Notes under the pieces: model-generated
Databases searched by the model: none
Seen by the model: the letters and a program-made list of their open reading frames with translations, nothing else
What the model was told of the DNA's origin: nothing
Assembly: GCA_951640195.1 (NCBI GenBank)
Contig: OX621171.1
Span: forward strand, 558,001-622,000
Direction of reading: 5' to 3'
Source: Porpolomopsis calyptriformis
Lineage: Eukaryota > Basidiomycota > Agaricomycetes > Agaricales > Hygrophoraceae
DNA length: 64,000 nucleotides
Shown here: positions 24,086-36,300 of the stretch, one piece after another
How positions within the stretch are numbered: the stretch's first letter is position 1
Layout of the letters: each line of letters opens with the position of its first letter
Made by a program: the position numbers and the translations under genes

Positions 24086-25032
24086 ATGCCCCGCCCCAGC
24101 TCCCGTCCGACACTTTCCCCGCAGTCAGGATCATCTCCCTCGCAGCGCCAGCCCAAGAACGCCGCAGCCATCCCCCTCGTAGACGCCCTCGAGCGCGCTG
24201 AACGTGTCGCCCGTGTCTGGAGATCCCACAGACTCCCTGGCATCCTCTACCTCTCCGATATCGACGACGGCGCCCTCTTCAAGTCAAAGTCCCCCATTCC
24301 CTCAGTCAACCCCGCTCAGCGTTCCTTTGACGCCATATTCAATTTTCTCCCCTCAAACGTATCCGACAAGTCTCTCCTCAAACAGACCATCCTGCTCACC
24401 ACCGTCGCCCATCCCTTCCTCTGCGAACCCTTCCCCACCCCCGCCGCCGCCTCTCAGCCTCGCAACAGGTGGTCCATATTCCATTTTGCCTCTTCCCCCC
24501 CCCAATACTCTCCCCCGTCATCAAACAACGCGCTCTCCTCGTGCACGTCCTCCCTCGCTCCCCCCATCACTACCACTCCCCCCCTTCTTCTCCACTCCAA
24601 AAAATCGCCAGCGGTCCCAACTCTTGCAAACTCGTCGATTCCATCCATGCTTTCCTCCTCAATTTCGCTTATCCCTCCATTCCCTCTCCCATAGATGCCT
24701 TGACCATCGAACGTGCAGCCCCTTACGTCTTACCCGCCACATCTCTCGCTATCAGGATACAATATGCACATATTTCAGCTCCCGCTTCCCCAACAACACC
24801 CGATCACCCTACGCCCAATCAAAACATTCTATCCATTTCGGACATCATTCTTCTCGGCCTTCTTGACCCTCCTTCCTCCAAATCCCCCATCCTAAAACAG
24901 AAACAAAGGACGGATGGTACCCAACCCCGAACCTATCTCGACTCTCAAAACGACATTCTCATCCTCGTCCCAGATGACCCGCAGTACCTTACGGCACACT
25001 CTCCCTTGTCTCCACTGACCCCTCTTCCCTGA
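24086..25032 (+). pseudogene. Unrecognised protein N-terminus, in frame with TRAPPC11
   Basis: From ATG 24086 the strand encodes IPLVDALERAERVARVWRS and LKQTILLTTVAHPFL. After a run of nine C (24495-24503) the frame changes and continues with KQRALLVHVLPRSP and HAFLLNFAYPSIPS as far as SPLSPLTPLP and a TGA at 25030-25032. The TGA is in the same frame as the TRAPPC11 sequence that follows at once, so the two may be one chimeric or nonsense-mutated gene. I do not recognise the family of the first 250 residues. Confidence 0.45.
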
Positions 25033-26645
25033 TGGCCCATTTGGATCCGCAAGCACACTACGCTGGTACCAAGCGTCTTTGTCCTTTTCCTTCGTATATT
25101 TGAGCTACCATCTGTTACTCCTCGTTCACCTCTTGACCCGCCAGATCCAGACCGAGAACGCGAAAGGGCAGATGAGGAGCGGCGTAAGGACTCTGAACTC
25201 TCAGCGGGCGCAAGAAGAGCACAAGTGAGCGTGGCATAAAGCTCACAGTTGTTCTTACTGCCACACGACGCATGCTAGGTGAGTTCCTGTTGCTTCTCTT
25301 CAATATATTCACCTCATTGCTAATAGACGACCCCTTACTGGATGCACGTCTCACTTACATCCGGAGACAGAGCGGCCTTGTTTCACGCGCGGCGCTCTTT
25401 GTCCTGAGCCTAGTAAGCCCGTCAGAACTCGGTGATTTCGTACAGAGGTACGCCTCTTTTCATTTGCAACCATCAATTATGTGACAAAAGTGCACTGTTT
25501 CCCTATCATGTCACCAAAACTTTTGCGTTTTTATTGTCGGACGATCAGTACAAACCGTATTGTAGCTTGCAGCAGGCCTTGTACGAACCCGCACTGGAGT
25601 ACTACACCAATCACTCGAAACGTGTACGCCGGAAACGAAACCGCCACACACAATCAGGATCTAGCCATATCTCAAACTCACCTCTTGGGACAGCAAGGCC
25701 GCTACGTCCTGAGGGGTGGACTGTGCGCTATGAGTACAAGATGGCATGCTTTGCAGAGTTTCGAGGCGAAGACGGCGATTCTCCCACCTCGCACGAAACG
25801 TTGGTCGGAGGCCAAGGTACTTGCAGATTGTATTAACGTGAAGGTAAATCCCTCTATCTAGCAATCTCGGCCTAAAATTTAGAACGTCCTCGAAAATTCT
25901 CATCCGATCTCAGGTCTCAAAGCTCTATCTTTATAATAACGAGCACACGCTTGCGCTCTCGCATCACAATACCCACGCCCGCCGCTTTGCCAACTTTTCG
26001 CGTGGTTGGGGGATTGGTGAAGAGACGTACGAGTTTTGGAGCTGGATGGCAAGACAGTTGCGTATCATCCTTTCCTCGTCACTCCTCAAGTTTCAAACAG
26101 TATTTTCGATACTCCAGATACCGTGTCTTTGCCGAATTACTCGAGCAGGGCACGCAATCCACACTCACCATCCAATCTCATCTCCCCGCCCCTGTATCCT
26201 TATCCTCAACCTCACGCTCTTCCGTACCTTTGACCATCCAAGCCAACGCTGGGATAAATGCGAGTCATGCATTGCAGCATCCTGGGTACTATTATCACAT
26301 GGCAGCTCGGTACACTGAATTGAGAAGGGAACGTTTTCTGGCCGCTCTGAAGATGGAGGTAAGCATGCAAATATCGGACGATGTCTGGTTGATCTGATTA
26401 TGGTGCGGGCCCTGCAGACCTCCCCCGGATTCGTGAACGAGAAGAAGGTGGATCATCTAACGATCATCTTGGAGGTCCGTATCATCCTCTTGGCCAACTC
26501 ATTGCGCAGCCGGTTCAAACACAATTGCCCCTGTTTTTTTCCTCGTTGTCAACTGCAGCTATACACAAAGTCATACGAGTTATTCAAAAAGTACAGTCCG
26601 ATAAACGGGCAGAATCAGAGCCAAGGCCGGCTGTGTTTGAGTGTC
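25033..26645 (+). pseudogene. TRAPPC11 (foie-gras / TRAPP III subunit), interrupted
   Basis: TRAPPC11 is a subunit of the TRAPP III vesicle-tethering and GEF complex. Exons encode PIWIRKHTTLVPSVFVLF, DPLLDARLTYIRRQSGL with LVSPSELGDFVQ, then LQQALYEPALEYYTNHSKR, VRYEYKMACFAEFRGED and LPPRTKRWSEAKVLADCINV. They continue with KLYLYNNEHTLALSHHNTHA, RRFANFSRGWGIGEETYEFW and YRVFAELLEQGTQSTLTI, and end with SPGFVNEKKVDHLTIILE and LYTKSYELFKKYS. Several canonical introns are present. Lesions are an upstream in-frame TGA, an internal deletion with a frame change near 25770 (GED to ILPPRTK), and an abrupt end at about 26645, where antisense ERG24 begins. More than half of the usual protein (the gryzun part) is absent. 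Confidence 0.75.
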
Positions 26646-26812
26646 TCGAGTGGGAGGCGGGGTGGGCAACCGCCTGAATGCTCTGAGCAGGCAAAGTAGA
26701 GGAAGTAGGTTGTGAAGGGGACGGAGAGGGTGACGAAAAGGGCGCCCGGAGGACCGAAGAATTCGTAGGATTTTGTGCGTTGATTGAGGAGAGGTTTGGA
26801 ATTGGAAGACAT
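26615..26812 (-). pseudogene. Sterol C-14 reductase (ERG24-like) N-terminal fragment, copy B
   Basis: It encodes MSSNSKPLLNQRTKSYEFF, then GPPGALFVTLSVPFTTYFLY and CSEHSGGCPP, after which it runs into antisense TRAPPC11 sequence and a stop. The ATG is intact at 26812-26810, unlike copy A. Only the first transmembrane region of the roughly 430-residue enzyme is present. It is divergent from HHK copy 3, with a short (about 75 nt) space between the two ATGs. Confidence 0.7.
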
Positions 26813-26887
26813 GGTGAGAGATAAGATGAGGAAACGGTTCTGCACGTGTTGAGCTTATTACCCTCCTCCTCCTCGCTGTCGTTGACG

Positions 26888-28329
26888 ATGACCAACATCG
26901 TCGACAATCAATCACCATCCCGTATCTTGTCGCTCTCTTGTCCATCTATGAGCTTGGTCCTTCGGCGGCTCCAATCCCCAGATACGATGGCCCCACAGAT
27001 AAACAGATGGATATCATCCTCAGGTCGCTCAGTGCAATGGCGAGACGGATGTACACTGCAGAAGACACGCTTGCTTCCATTAAAGCGTCCGAGAGCTGGC
27101 AATTGAACGGACCAGATACAAAAAAGAGACGAAGTGTGGGTGATATACCCTCCTTCACCAACGAGCTTTCACCGCATTCTATCTATCATCACATCATCCC
27201 CAACGGTGAGTCCCATCCAAGCAACAATAATGGCACCACCGAACAGGACGTCGAAATGGAACCACGAGATGACGACCACCCATCCACCATCCCCTGTCCA
27301 CCCCCAAATGGCCGCCCGGAACATATCTCCCTCGAAAACCTCACAAGCTTTGCCCCAACCAAGCACACCCGATACCTTTACACCACAACGGCCTCCGCGA
27401 CGGCCTCTTCCCATGGACATCACTCCACCTGCCCGACCTGCGGGAGGGTCACCACCGACGCCACCACCATGAGACATGTGTACACCGACCCTTCTGTCGG
27501 TTTGTCTTCCGTTGCGTTCGAGAGCGGGATGAGTGCCGTCGAGGAGCTGCGGTTGCTCAATGCACAAGTCCAAGATGTCGCTCGTGTTTGTAACGCCGTC
27601 GCTAGGGGTGACTTATCTCAAAAGATAACCGTGCCAGTACAGGGCGTTGTCATGGTCCAACTCAAAGACGTTATCAATCGAGTTCAGTTCGCTAAGGAGG
27701 TTACTCGAGTCAGTCAATAGGTCGGCACAGAAGGGTAAGTGATCTTTTACCACCCCTCGTTGGCTGCAACATGCAGAATTACTATTTAGTAAACTCGGCG
27801 GACAAGCTCTTGTCCTCGACGTCCAAGGAACCTGGCGAGAACTCACAGGCGTAGTCAACAACCTTGCCGTCAATCTCATTAGTCAAGTCCGGTCGATTGC
27901 AAAAGTCACCAAGGCAGTCGCACTAGGAGACTTGTCCAAGCAGATCGAAGTGGATGCCCGCGGCGAGATCTTAGATTTGAAGAACACTGTGAACGGTATG
28001 GTCGTGCGACTCCGTGCGTTGGCGGCGGAAGTGACGAGGGTGACGCTGGAAGTAGGAAGTCAAGGGAAGCTCGGGGGGCAAGCGCATGTTCCAGACGTGG
28101 AAGGTGTTTGGTTCGAGCTTGTCAGGAATGTAAGTGTCTATTTTTGAGTTTTTATGTGGATGTACGGTTGCCTTATCTCATTCTTATAAAAGGTCAATCG
28201 AATGTGCTCAAGTTTAACCGATCAAGTTCGCTCGATTGCCCATGTCACCACCGCTGTAGCCAAGGGCGACCTTACACAGAAGATTGAGATACTTGTCGAG
28301 GGGGAGATGGCAACGCTCAAAGGAACTGT
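26888..28329 (+). pseudogene. Group III hybrid histidine kinase, copy 3 (5' part only)
   Basis: This matches copies 1 and 2 from MTNIVDNQSP to the start of the third HAMP repeat, and breaks off at 28329 in LKGTV. Private lesions are a deletion of about 16 bp after 26915 that shifts the frame, loss of the intron plus neighbouring codons near 27679 (INTMV replaced by INRV), and TAG at 27718-27720 where the other copies have GAG. No kinase or receiver domain is left. The ERG24 fragment lies divergently upstream, as in copy 1. Confidence 0.88.
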
Positions 28330-28399
28330 GGATATTACCCTGCTTGAGACAAACCTGCAATAAAAAATTGGATACAATATTAAGAATATTAAAAAAGTG

Positions 28400-29353
28400 T
28401 TACTGACTTTGTTGTTGGAGCAGCCCCTTCAGATATGCCAACTCTTCCTTGTGCTGCTCCTCGCGTCTTGCTACCGCTTCCTCATGCTGCCGCTCCGCCT
28501 CCTCGCGTCTCGCTACCTCTTCCTGGAGCTGCTGCTCACGTCTTGCCAACTCTTCCTGGTGCTGCTGCTCCACCCGTCCCTCTGCCTCGAGGGTCTTCTT
28601 ACAAAACCTTTCCCACTCCGCGCGGTACTTTTCAAGGACCTCCGTAACATCGGGAGGTGATTCTGTGACCTGCACAGACTTGAACCTTCCTGCCTTCACA
28701 TTATTCCCATCATCAACAACGTAGCCACCAAACTCGATCCGCAACATCTCACAAACTGCCCCTGCAAACAAATAACACTGGGAGGTGAAGAGAACGTAAT
28801 GGGGCCAGTGGTCATGCAGGACCATCAGCATAACCATCAGTTGCGCAACCGACATCGCCTTGGACAGTCGGATGGTCCTGAGTCGTATGTGATCTTTAGC
28901 TAGGTAGTCATCGAATGAATATTTATCCCGGGCTTTTGAGCCAGGAAGTAAGAGTGTATCCTTTGCTTTTATGGTATTTTCGGACAAGGAAGCAAGCGAG
29001 GTGGATGAGCTGGAGGGTGAGCAGTTTCCGACTGGGCCGTCTCCTCCTGCTCGTTCAGCGTGAAAAAAAGTCTTAGCGATGGGTGATCCATCAATGTCGA
29101 CGATGTCAATGTCGAGGAGGACTGATTCGTGGAAGACAGTAGAAGACTGCTTGAAGTGAGTCGCCTGGCGGACGAAAGCTGAGTTAGCCAAGTCGAGGTT
29201 TTCCTTGCTCTTTACAAATTGGCTGAGCACCGAGACGGGGAGTGACTGATCCTCCCCAGGCAAGAGCAAGTGGTCGGTGGACATTGGATTGTTCGCTACG
29301 AAAAACTTTGAGAATACAGAACGGACAGTGGATAGAAATGATTTGGGAGCCAT
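28400..29353 (-). CDS. Lineage-specific protein with C-terminal coiled coil
   Basis: A single uninterrupted exon of 317 codons runs from MAPKSFLSTVRSVF. A central conserved-looking part reads SVAQLMVMLMVLHDHWPHY and QCYLFAGAVCEMLRIEFGG. The C-terminus is a long charged coiled coil built from repeats of EELARREQQLQEEVARREEAE type. I do not recognise a named family; similar intronless proteins are scattered in Agaricomycete genomes (from memory, not checked). It is intact although HHK copy 3 ends 70 nt beyond its stop codon. The poly-QLQ end may mediate self-association (inference). Confidence 0.6.
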   Translation of the reverse strand: MAPKSFLSTVRSVFSKFFVANNPMSTDHLLLPGEDQSLPVSVLSQFVKSKENLDLANSAFVRQATHFKQSSTVFHESVLLDIDIVDIDGSPIAKTFFHAERAGGDGPVGNCSPSSSSTSLASLSENTIKAKDTLLLPGSKARDKYSFDDYLAKDHIRLRTIRLSKAMSVAQLMVMLMVLHDHWPHYVLFTSQCYLFAGAVCEMLRIEFGGYVVDDGNNVKAGRFKSVQVTESPPDVTEVLEKYRAEWERFCKKTLEAEGRVEQQHQEELARREQQLQEEVARREEAERQHEEAVARREEQHKEELAYLKGLLQQQSQ

Positions 29354-29478
29354 TATAATGGTGACGAACACGAGCAAAACAGGCAGAGTACGCGAGGCTT
29401 TCCTTCAACATGAACCGATCCATATACTGTATAAGTCGTTTTGCCCGCGCACTCACCACCACTCACTTCAACCAGTTA

Positions 29479-30370
29479 TTCAGAGCTCTTCGCTTCTCGC
29501 GGCGCGAATGTCGTCGTTAGCGACGTCAGTGCTGCCGCTGCCCAGAAAGTTGTTGACGAGGTCATCAAGTGTTTGTCAATCCATGTCCTGCAATATCCGA
29601 CAAGTTAATTCCATTCTACAGCCGGCAGCAAGGCGGTCGCAAATACGTCCTCGGTGACAGACGGGGGTGCTGTTATACAGTCTGCACTTGATGCGTTCGG
29701 CGCGGTGACCATCCTGATCAACAATGCCAGTAGTTTACAAGACAAGGGGTGAGTTTTTCTCAATGAAACTCGTCTGGGCGTAATTTATTATAACCCCGGT
29801 GTTATCGTCATCGTTTTTTGTGACGGACTCACTCGCAAACATTTATGAGGTCTCATCGGATTCACCAAAACCGTGGCGCGAGAAGGCGTCAAATACGGAA
29901 TCAAGAAGATTCGCAACTTGTCAGGGACGCTAAAGGGGTCCACATCGATCCAACTACACCGAGCGAGATGTAATCCTGTATGACATAGGAATTGGTGCGG
30001 CAGCAAAGGAACTCCAATGGACGTATGAGGGACACGATGAATCCAGTGCCCTTCCCACTTTTGGAGTTATCCCTCAGTTCCTTGCCAGCGCTGGCATCCC
30101 GTTGGGCTGGCTCCCCAACTTCAACCCAGTTAGTCAACTGCTAATACCTTGCTTCCGACACCGACTCTGCTTCAGGCGAAATTACTCCATGGAGAACAGT
30201 ACTTGGCTATGAGAGGCAGTATTCCCACCAGCGGCGAGTTGGTGAACGAGGTTCGGTTAGTCTTGACTCGTGAAGTACGAGACGTGAATGGGCCAGTGTC
30301 GGATTAATGGAAGTTCTCGATAAAGGCAAAGCGGCGGCTGTCACGCTCAGTAAAAACGCAAAGTCGGGTT
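29479..30370 (+). pseudogene. Peroxisomal multifunctional enzyme type 2 (FOX2) remnants
   Basis: Two blocks of the beta-oxidation enzyme FOX2/MFE-2 are recognisable. The dehydrogenase part has FASRGANVVVSDVSAAAAQK, a short intron, VANTSSVTDGGAVIQSALDA with TILINNAS, and then GLIGFTKTVAREGVKYGIK (29479-29910). The hydratase-2 part has GAAAKELQWTYEG, LPTFGVIPQF, IPLGWLPNFNP, LHGEQYLAMRG and SGELVNEVRL..VLDKGKAAAV (29985-30360). The NADP-site start, most of the catalytic core and the link between the parts are missing, and frames change between pieces. FAS coding sequence follows within about 20 nt. Confidence 0.7.
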
Positions 30371-30374
30371 AGTC

Positions 30375-33300
30375 GTGCTATATATAGCACGTTTGTGACC
30401 TCTTTCCTTACATCCATGGTCAACGAGGTTCTCCAACCCCTCGCAGTTGCTCGTCAAGATACACTCTTCTACCCTCATGGCATGGAGGTCGTCGCTTGGC
30501 TCTCTAAAACCATTCCTCGCCCTTCTACCATCTATCTCGCATCTATCCCTATTTCTTCACCTCTCATTGGCCTCACACAACTTGCCCAGTACCTGGTTGT
30601 CTGCCGTGTCTCTGGTCTCACTCCAGGTGAACTCCGTGATCGTATTGCTGGCGCGACTGGTCATTCGCAACGCCTAGTATCAGCCGTAGCCATCGCCGCA
30701 TCTAGCTCTTTCGAGTCCTTCATGGACAATGCTCGTAAAGCGATTCGGTGGCTGTTTTTCTCTGGTTTGCGTGGACAACAAGCATTTCCCGTAACGTCTC
30801 TAGAGCCGAGTATTGTCCAGGACACAGTTGAGGGTGGAGAGGGCGTGCCGAGCCCTATGCTTTCTGTGACTGGCCTCTCGTTAAAGGACTTGGAGCCACA
30901 CGTGAAGAAGACGAACTCCCACCTCCCCGAAAACGCCAAGTTGACAGTATCTTTGCATAATGGGCCACGCGCATTTGTTATCACTGGACCAACGCGCTCG
31001 TTGTGTGGACTTGTAACGAATTTGAGGAATGTTCGTGCACCCAACGGGATCGATCAGAGCAAAACGCCATTTTCACAACGCAAGTCTGTATTTTCCATTC
31101 GTTTCTTAGTTGTTGGCGTCCCGTATCACAGCACATATCTTGCCGGCGCGGGAGAAAAGCTCTGTGTAGAGGATCTCGGGGGAGAGGATCTCTGGAAGCC
31201 CGAGGACCTGCAGATACCAGTTTTTCACACCGAGGATGGTGCGTTTTGTCGTCTCTTTCACCTTCGACATAATGACGAGCCGGTTGCACAGGTTCAGATT
31301 TGCGACTGTTTTCAGGGTCGATCACGCGTTTACTCTGCGATCAAATATTTACGTTACCCATTCACTGGTCAGTTGCGACCAACTTCCCGAAGGCAGCGAC
31401 CCATGCGATTGATTTTGGTCCTGGCGGCTTGAGCGGGATCGGACCTCTCACTGCGCGCAATCTAGATGGACGAGGAGTTCGGGTTATTGTTGTTGGGGAT
31501 AAAGGCAAGGGTGATGTTGAACTCTACGATACGCAATGCGTCAAGTTCGAGGATCGATGGAGTGAGCAATGGGCGCCGGGCTTGGTGCGGACAAGGTTCG
31601 TTTAATGATACCGATATCTTCCGTTATTCTCTAATCCATCAATAGCGATGGTGTGATACATCTCGATACCCCGTTTTCTCGTCTCTTGGGCAAACCGCCG
31701 ATCATGGTTGCCGGTATGACCCCCACCACTGTAAAAGCTGGTTTCGTCAGTGCTGTTCTTGAGGCTGGATACCATGTTGAACTTGCTGGCGGAGGGCACT
31801 ACAGCGCTGCTGCATTGCGTGCCAAAGTTTCCGAAATACAGACGAAGATCCCCGCCGGGATTGGCATCACACTCAACTCCCTTTACATCAACCCTCGTCA
31901 GTTCGGTTTCCAGCTCCCTCTATGGCAACAGTTACGGCAAGAAGGGCTGCCTATAGAAGGGTTTTGCGTTGCCGCCGGCATTCCGACTACGGAGAAAGCT
32001 GCCGAGATTATTGAGGGGCTGAGGAACGCTGGGATTAAGCACGTCGCATTCAAGCCTGGTAGTACCGATGGCATTCGACAGGTTGTCAACATTGCTGCTT
32101 CAAATCCCGACTTCCCCATCATTTTACAATGGACTGGCGGGCGGGCCGATGGGCACCATTCATTCGAGGACTTTCATCAACCTATTCTTGCAACGTATCG
32201 CTTCATTTGCCAGCAAAAAAATATCTCCCTTGTAGCCGGATCTGGTTTTGGTGCCGCTGATGATGTGTGGCCATACCTAACCGGGGACTAGTCTGTCTCG
32301 TACGACGTCCAGCCCATGCCCTTCGACGGCTTTCTATTCGCAAGCCGTGTCATGGTTGCGAAAGAAGCGCACACAAGCTCGTCAGTGAAAGACTTGATCG
32401 TTGCGGCCCCTGGTGTGGAGGACAGGGGCTGGGAAGGTACATACGTGAAGCCGACGGGGGGGATTTCACTGTGCGGTCCGAGCTCGGAGAGCCGATTCAT
32501 AAGATTGCGACACGGGGCGTCAAGTTGTGGAAAGAGTTCGACGACACCGTATTCAGCCTACCAAAGGAAAAACGCATGGCATGGCTAACAGAGCGTAGAG
32601 CGGAAGTTATAGAGAAATTAAACAAAGACTTCAGCAAGCCATGGTTTGGATGGAAGAAGGACGATAGCGTTGCAACCGATCTTGGTGCTATGACATATGA
32701 AGAGGTGGTATTGAGGATGGTGAGACTCATGTTCGTGAAGCACGAGAACCGATGGGTGGATACGTCCTTGAGGAATTTGACGGGTGACTGGTTGAGGAGA
32801 GTAGAGGAACGTTTTGCAGGCGTGAATGGCGGTGGCGACAAACCATCACTTTTGCAGAGCTTTGCAACGCTCGACGACCCCCTACCGTTCGTCGATTTGT
32901 TCTTCAGAGCATATCCGTTAGCCAGGGAGCAACCTTTGGCCTCAGAAGATAAGGCATATTTCTTGGCCATCTCTCAGAGACTTGGACAAAAACCCGTACC
33001 CTTCATTCCCGTGCTGGATGCCAATTTCGAAGTATGGTTTAAGAAGGTATGTGACCCAACCAGAATTATCGACAGATTGTTCTAATTAGGTGTGACCTTC
33101 CGACAGGACTCTTTGTGGGCAGCTGAGGATATCGAAGGCGTTTTTGATCAAGACCCTCAACGAGTTTGCATCTTGCAAGGACCGGTGGCTGTGAAACATT
33201 CTAAAGTCAAGGATCCAGCCATCAAGGATCTACTTGATAGCGTCAATTCATCTCTCATCCAGAAGCTTGTAGAGCACCGTTATGGCGGCGACGAATCCAA

Positions 33301-36300
33301 AATCCCCTCTGTCGACTACCTGGCTGTAAAACCCAAGGCTGCTTCTCCGGACTTCCTGGTGCCGTTCAACATCCAGCGAGTGGAGACAGAGGCCGAAACT
33401 TCCAAGTGATGGGTACTGCGGCACCTGAGCAGTCCCTGTGGTTAGAGACGTTAGCTGGCCCCCAAATCGGATGGTTGCGGGCTCTTTTCTGCTCACCGAC
33501 CATTGTGCAAGGTTCATCGTATGTCAGTAACCCCATTCATCGACTCCTTGCTCCTCGTTCTGGACAAAGAGTTGTCGTTACCTTGTTGGATTCATCCCCT
33601 GTTTCCGTCACCGTCTATGGTGCCGCCCGGTCGAATAACGTTCAAACGCCGGCCTTCAAAGCAGTAGAAATTCAATATGACGCCCAATCAAAGCTGATCA
33701 ATATCACGGTTTTCGAAGAACGTCAGGGAGTCTCAGTTCCTCTCCACTTACGATTTGTGTATAAGCCTTCCATGGGCTCAGTTCCAATTCATGAAATCGC
33801 GGAGGGCCGCAACACTCGGATCAAGGAATTTTACTGGAAGCTTTGGTTTGGCGATGAAGCTGTCCTCCCTAACCTTGACATCCACGATGTATTCGTTGGC
33901 CCCGAAGTCACAATTGATGTCACTGACGTAGCAAGATTTTGTGGTGTTGTTGGCAATCAAGGCGAGGCCTTCAACACCGTTAGGAACACGAAGGTTCAGG
34001 CGCCTATGGACTTCGCAATCGTGACTGGATGGCAGGCAAGTCTCATATTCATAAATATTTATGGTACTTTGACGGTGGTCCACAGGCAATCATAAAGTCG
34101 ATATTCCCATTTGCAATTGATGGAGATCTCCTTAAACTTGTCCACCTTTCCAACGGCTTCCGCATGGTCGATGGTGCGAAACCACTTCAAGTTGGGGATG
34201 TCTGCAAGGCGGAAGCTCGAATCGTCTCGGTCACAAATGCGAACGAGGGCAAGATAGTCAAGGTGAAAGGTTATGTTCGTCGTGGCGACAAACCAGTTAT
34301 CGAGGTAGTATCGGCATTTCTTTATCGTGGTCGCTTCTCCGACTACCAGAATACATTTGAGACAACGGAGGAACCCGACTATCTAGTTGAGCTTGCAAAC
34401 GACGCTGCCGTTGGGGTGCTGCAGTCGAAGGAATGGTTCAAATGGGATGATGAATCTAGACCACTCCTGGCTGGCACATGGCTTATTTTCCGTATCGAGT
34501 GGCAAGTTTCATTCAAGGACAAGACCTCATACTGCGATGTCTCGGTCTCTGGCAGCGTCTTCGTTAGAGACCTTCTGAGACGCTTGGTCAAGGTCGGATC
34601 TGTGGACTTCCAACAGGACGATTGTAAAGGTAACCCCGTCCTCGCGTACTTGCAACGTCACGGCAGCCCTCAAGGGCTTGCGGTGCCCTTGGCGAACGGC
34701 GGTTACTCACTGACCAGCCCCGCCAAAGCCGTATTCAGTGCCCCCCTTACTAACGAACCATACTCTGACGTCTCGGGTGATTTCAACCCCATCCACGTGA
34801 ACCCGTACTTCTCTGACTATGCGTCTCTCCCCGGCACCATCACACATGGTTTGTGGACTAGTGCTGCAACACGTTGCCACGTCGAGAATGTTGTTGCGGA
34901 AGGTCACTCCGAACGGGTCCTTGCGTGCGTGGTACTTATCACTGAGACGGAATTATTGACGAATTTTGTTTCTCAAAGCTATAATGTTACGTTTGTGGGG
35001 ATGGTCCTGCCCGGTGACGAATTGACCGTCAGTATCAAACATGTTGCTATGCGGGATGGTCACATCGTCGTCCAAATCGAGACAGGAAATAGTCGTGGCG
35101 AGAAGGTTCTTGAAGGCTCAGCGGAGGTTGCACAGCCCACCACCGTCTGTATTCACCGGCCAAGGATCTCAAGAACCAGGTATGGGTATGGATCTTTACA
35201 ATAGTTCCCCTGCCGCCCGCGCAGTGTGGGAGAGTGCCGATGCTCATCTCCGCAATGTGTATGGATTCTCTATCGTGGAGATAGTCAAAGACAACCCGAA
35301 GGAGAAAACTATTCACTTTGGTGGAATCAAAGGTCAAGCCATTCGCCAACGATACATCGATATGACATACGACACAATGGACAAGGACGGTAACGTCAAG
35401 ACTCTCCCCCTCTTCGCCGATATCGACGTTCGCACTCCCAAATATACATTTAGTCATCCGAATGGACTGCTCTTTGCTACCCAATTTGCACAGATCGCTC
35501 TCGTCGTTACCGAGAAGGCCGCATTCGAGGACCTTCGGATGAAGGGTCTCGTGCAGAAGGACTGTGCTTTTGCCGGACACTCTTTGGGCGAGTATTCCGC
35601 ACTGGCCTCGATCACAGACGTCCTTCCCATTTTGTCTCTTGTTGACGTTGTCTTCTACCGTGGAATCACAATGCAGCGTGCTGTGGAGCGAGACTCCGAA
35701 AACCGGTCTAATTACGCCATGTGTGCCGTCAACCCGAGTCGAATCTCGAAGACATTCGGCGATGCAGCCCTGCGTGAGGTAGTTGACAGCATCGCTCTAT
35801 CAACTAGCTGTCTCCTTGAAATCGTCAATTACAATGTCGAGGTGTGTTGCGTTTGGTGTACCTTTAACTGGTGTTGATCTTTCGGTAATCTTGCAGGGTC
35901 AACAATACGTTTGTGCTGGGGAGCTCGTGGCACTTGAAACGATGACGAATGTCCTCAATTATTTGAAAGTCCAAAAAATTGACATTGCCAAGGTGAAATT
36001 AATTCAAGTGTTAAACTAAATGTGGCTAACAAAGTTTATGCAGCTCACTGAAACATACACTGTTGAGAGGGTCAAAGAGATGCTGGGAGAGATCGTCAAG
36101 AGTTGTTTCGAACGAGCTAAAGAACAGCAAAAAGTCGAAGGCCATATAAAGCTCGAACGTGGTTTTGCAACAATCCCCCTCCCTGGTATTGATGTACCTT
36201 TCCATTCCCGCTATCTTTGGGCTGGGGTCATGCCATTCCGAGCTTGTAGGATAACTCAACCGCTACCTGAATTCTGATAACTAATATCCATATTGCAGAT

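Larger units (their letters stand above)
26409..28329 (+). repeat. Segmental duplication copy B (TRAPPC11 piece / ERG24 5' / HHK 5')
   Basis: This matches 4568-6548 in reverse complement. Left of 26409 the TRAPPC11 gene continues, but copy A switches to a HECT gene. Right of 28329 HHK stops here but continues in copy A. The TRAPPC11/ERG24/HHK joint therefore formed before the duplication. Confidence 0.9.

Noticed and set aside
24204..24866. 220-codon plus-strand Ser/Pro-rich ORF
   Set aside because: A frame shadow in pyrimidine-rich coding sequence; its composition follows from the C/T bias.
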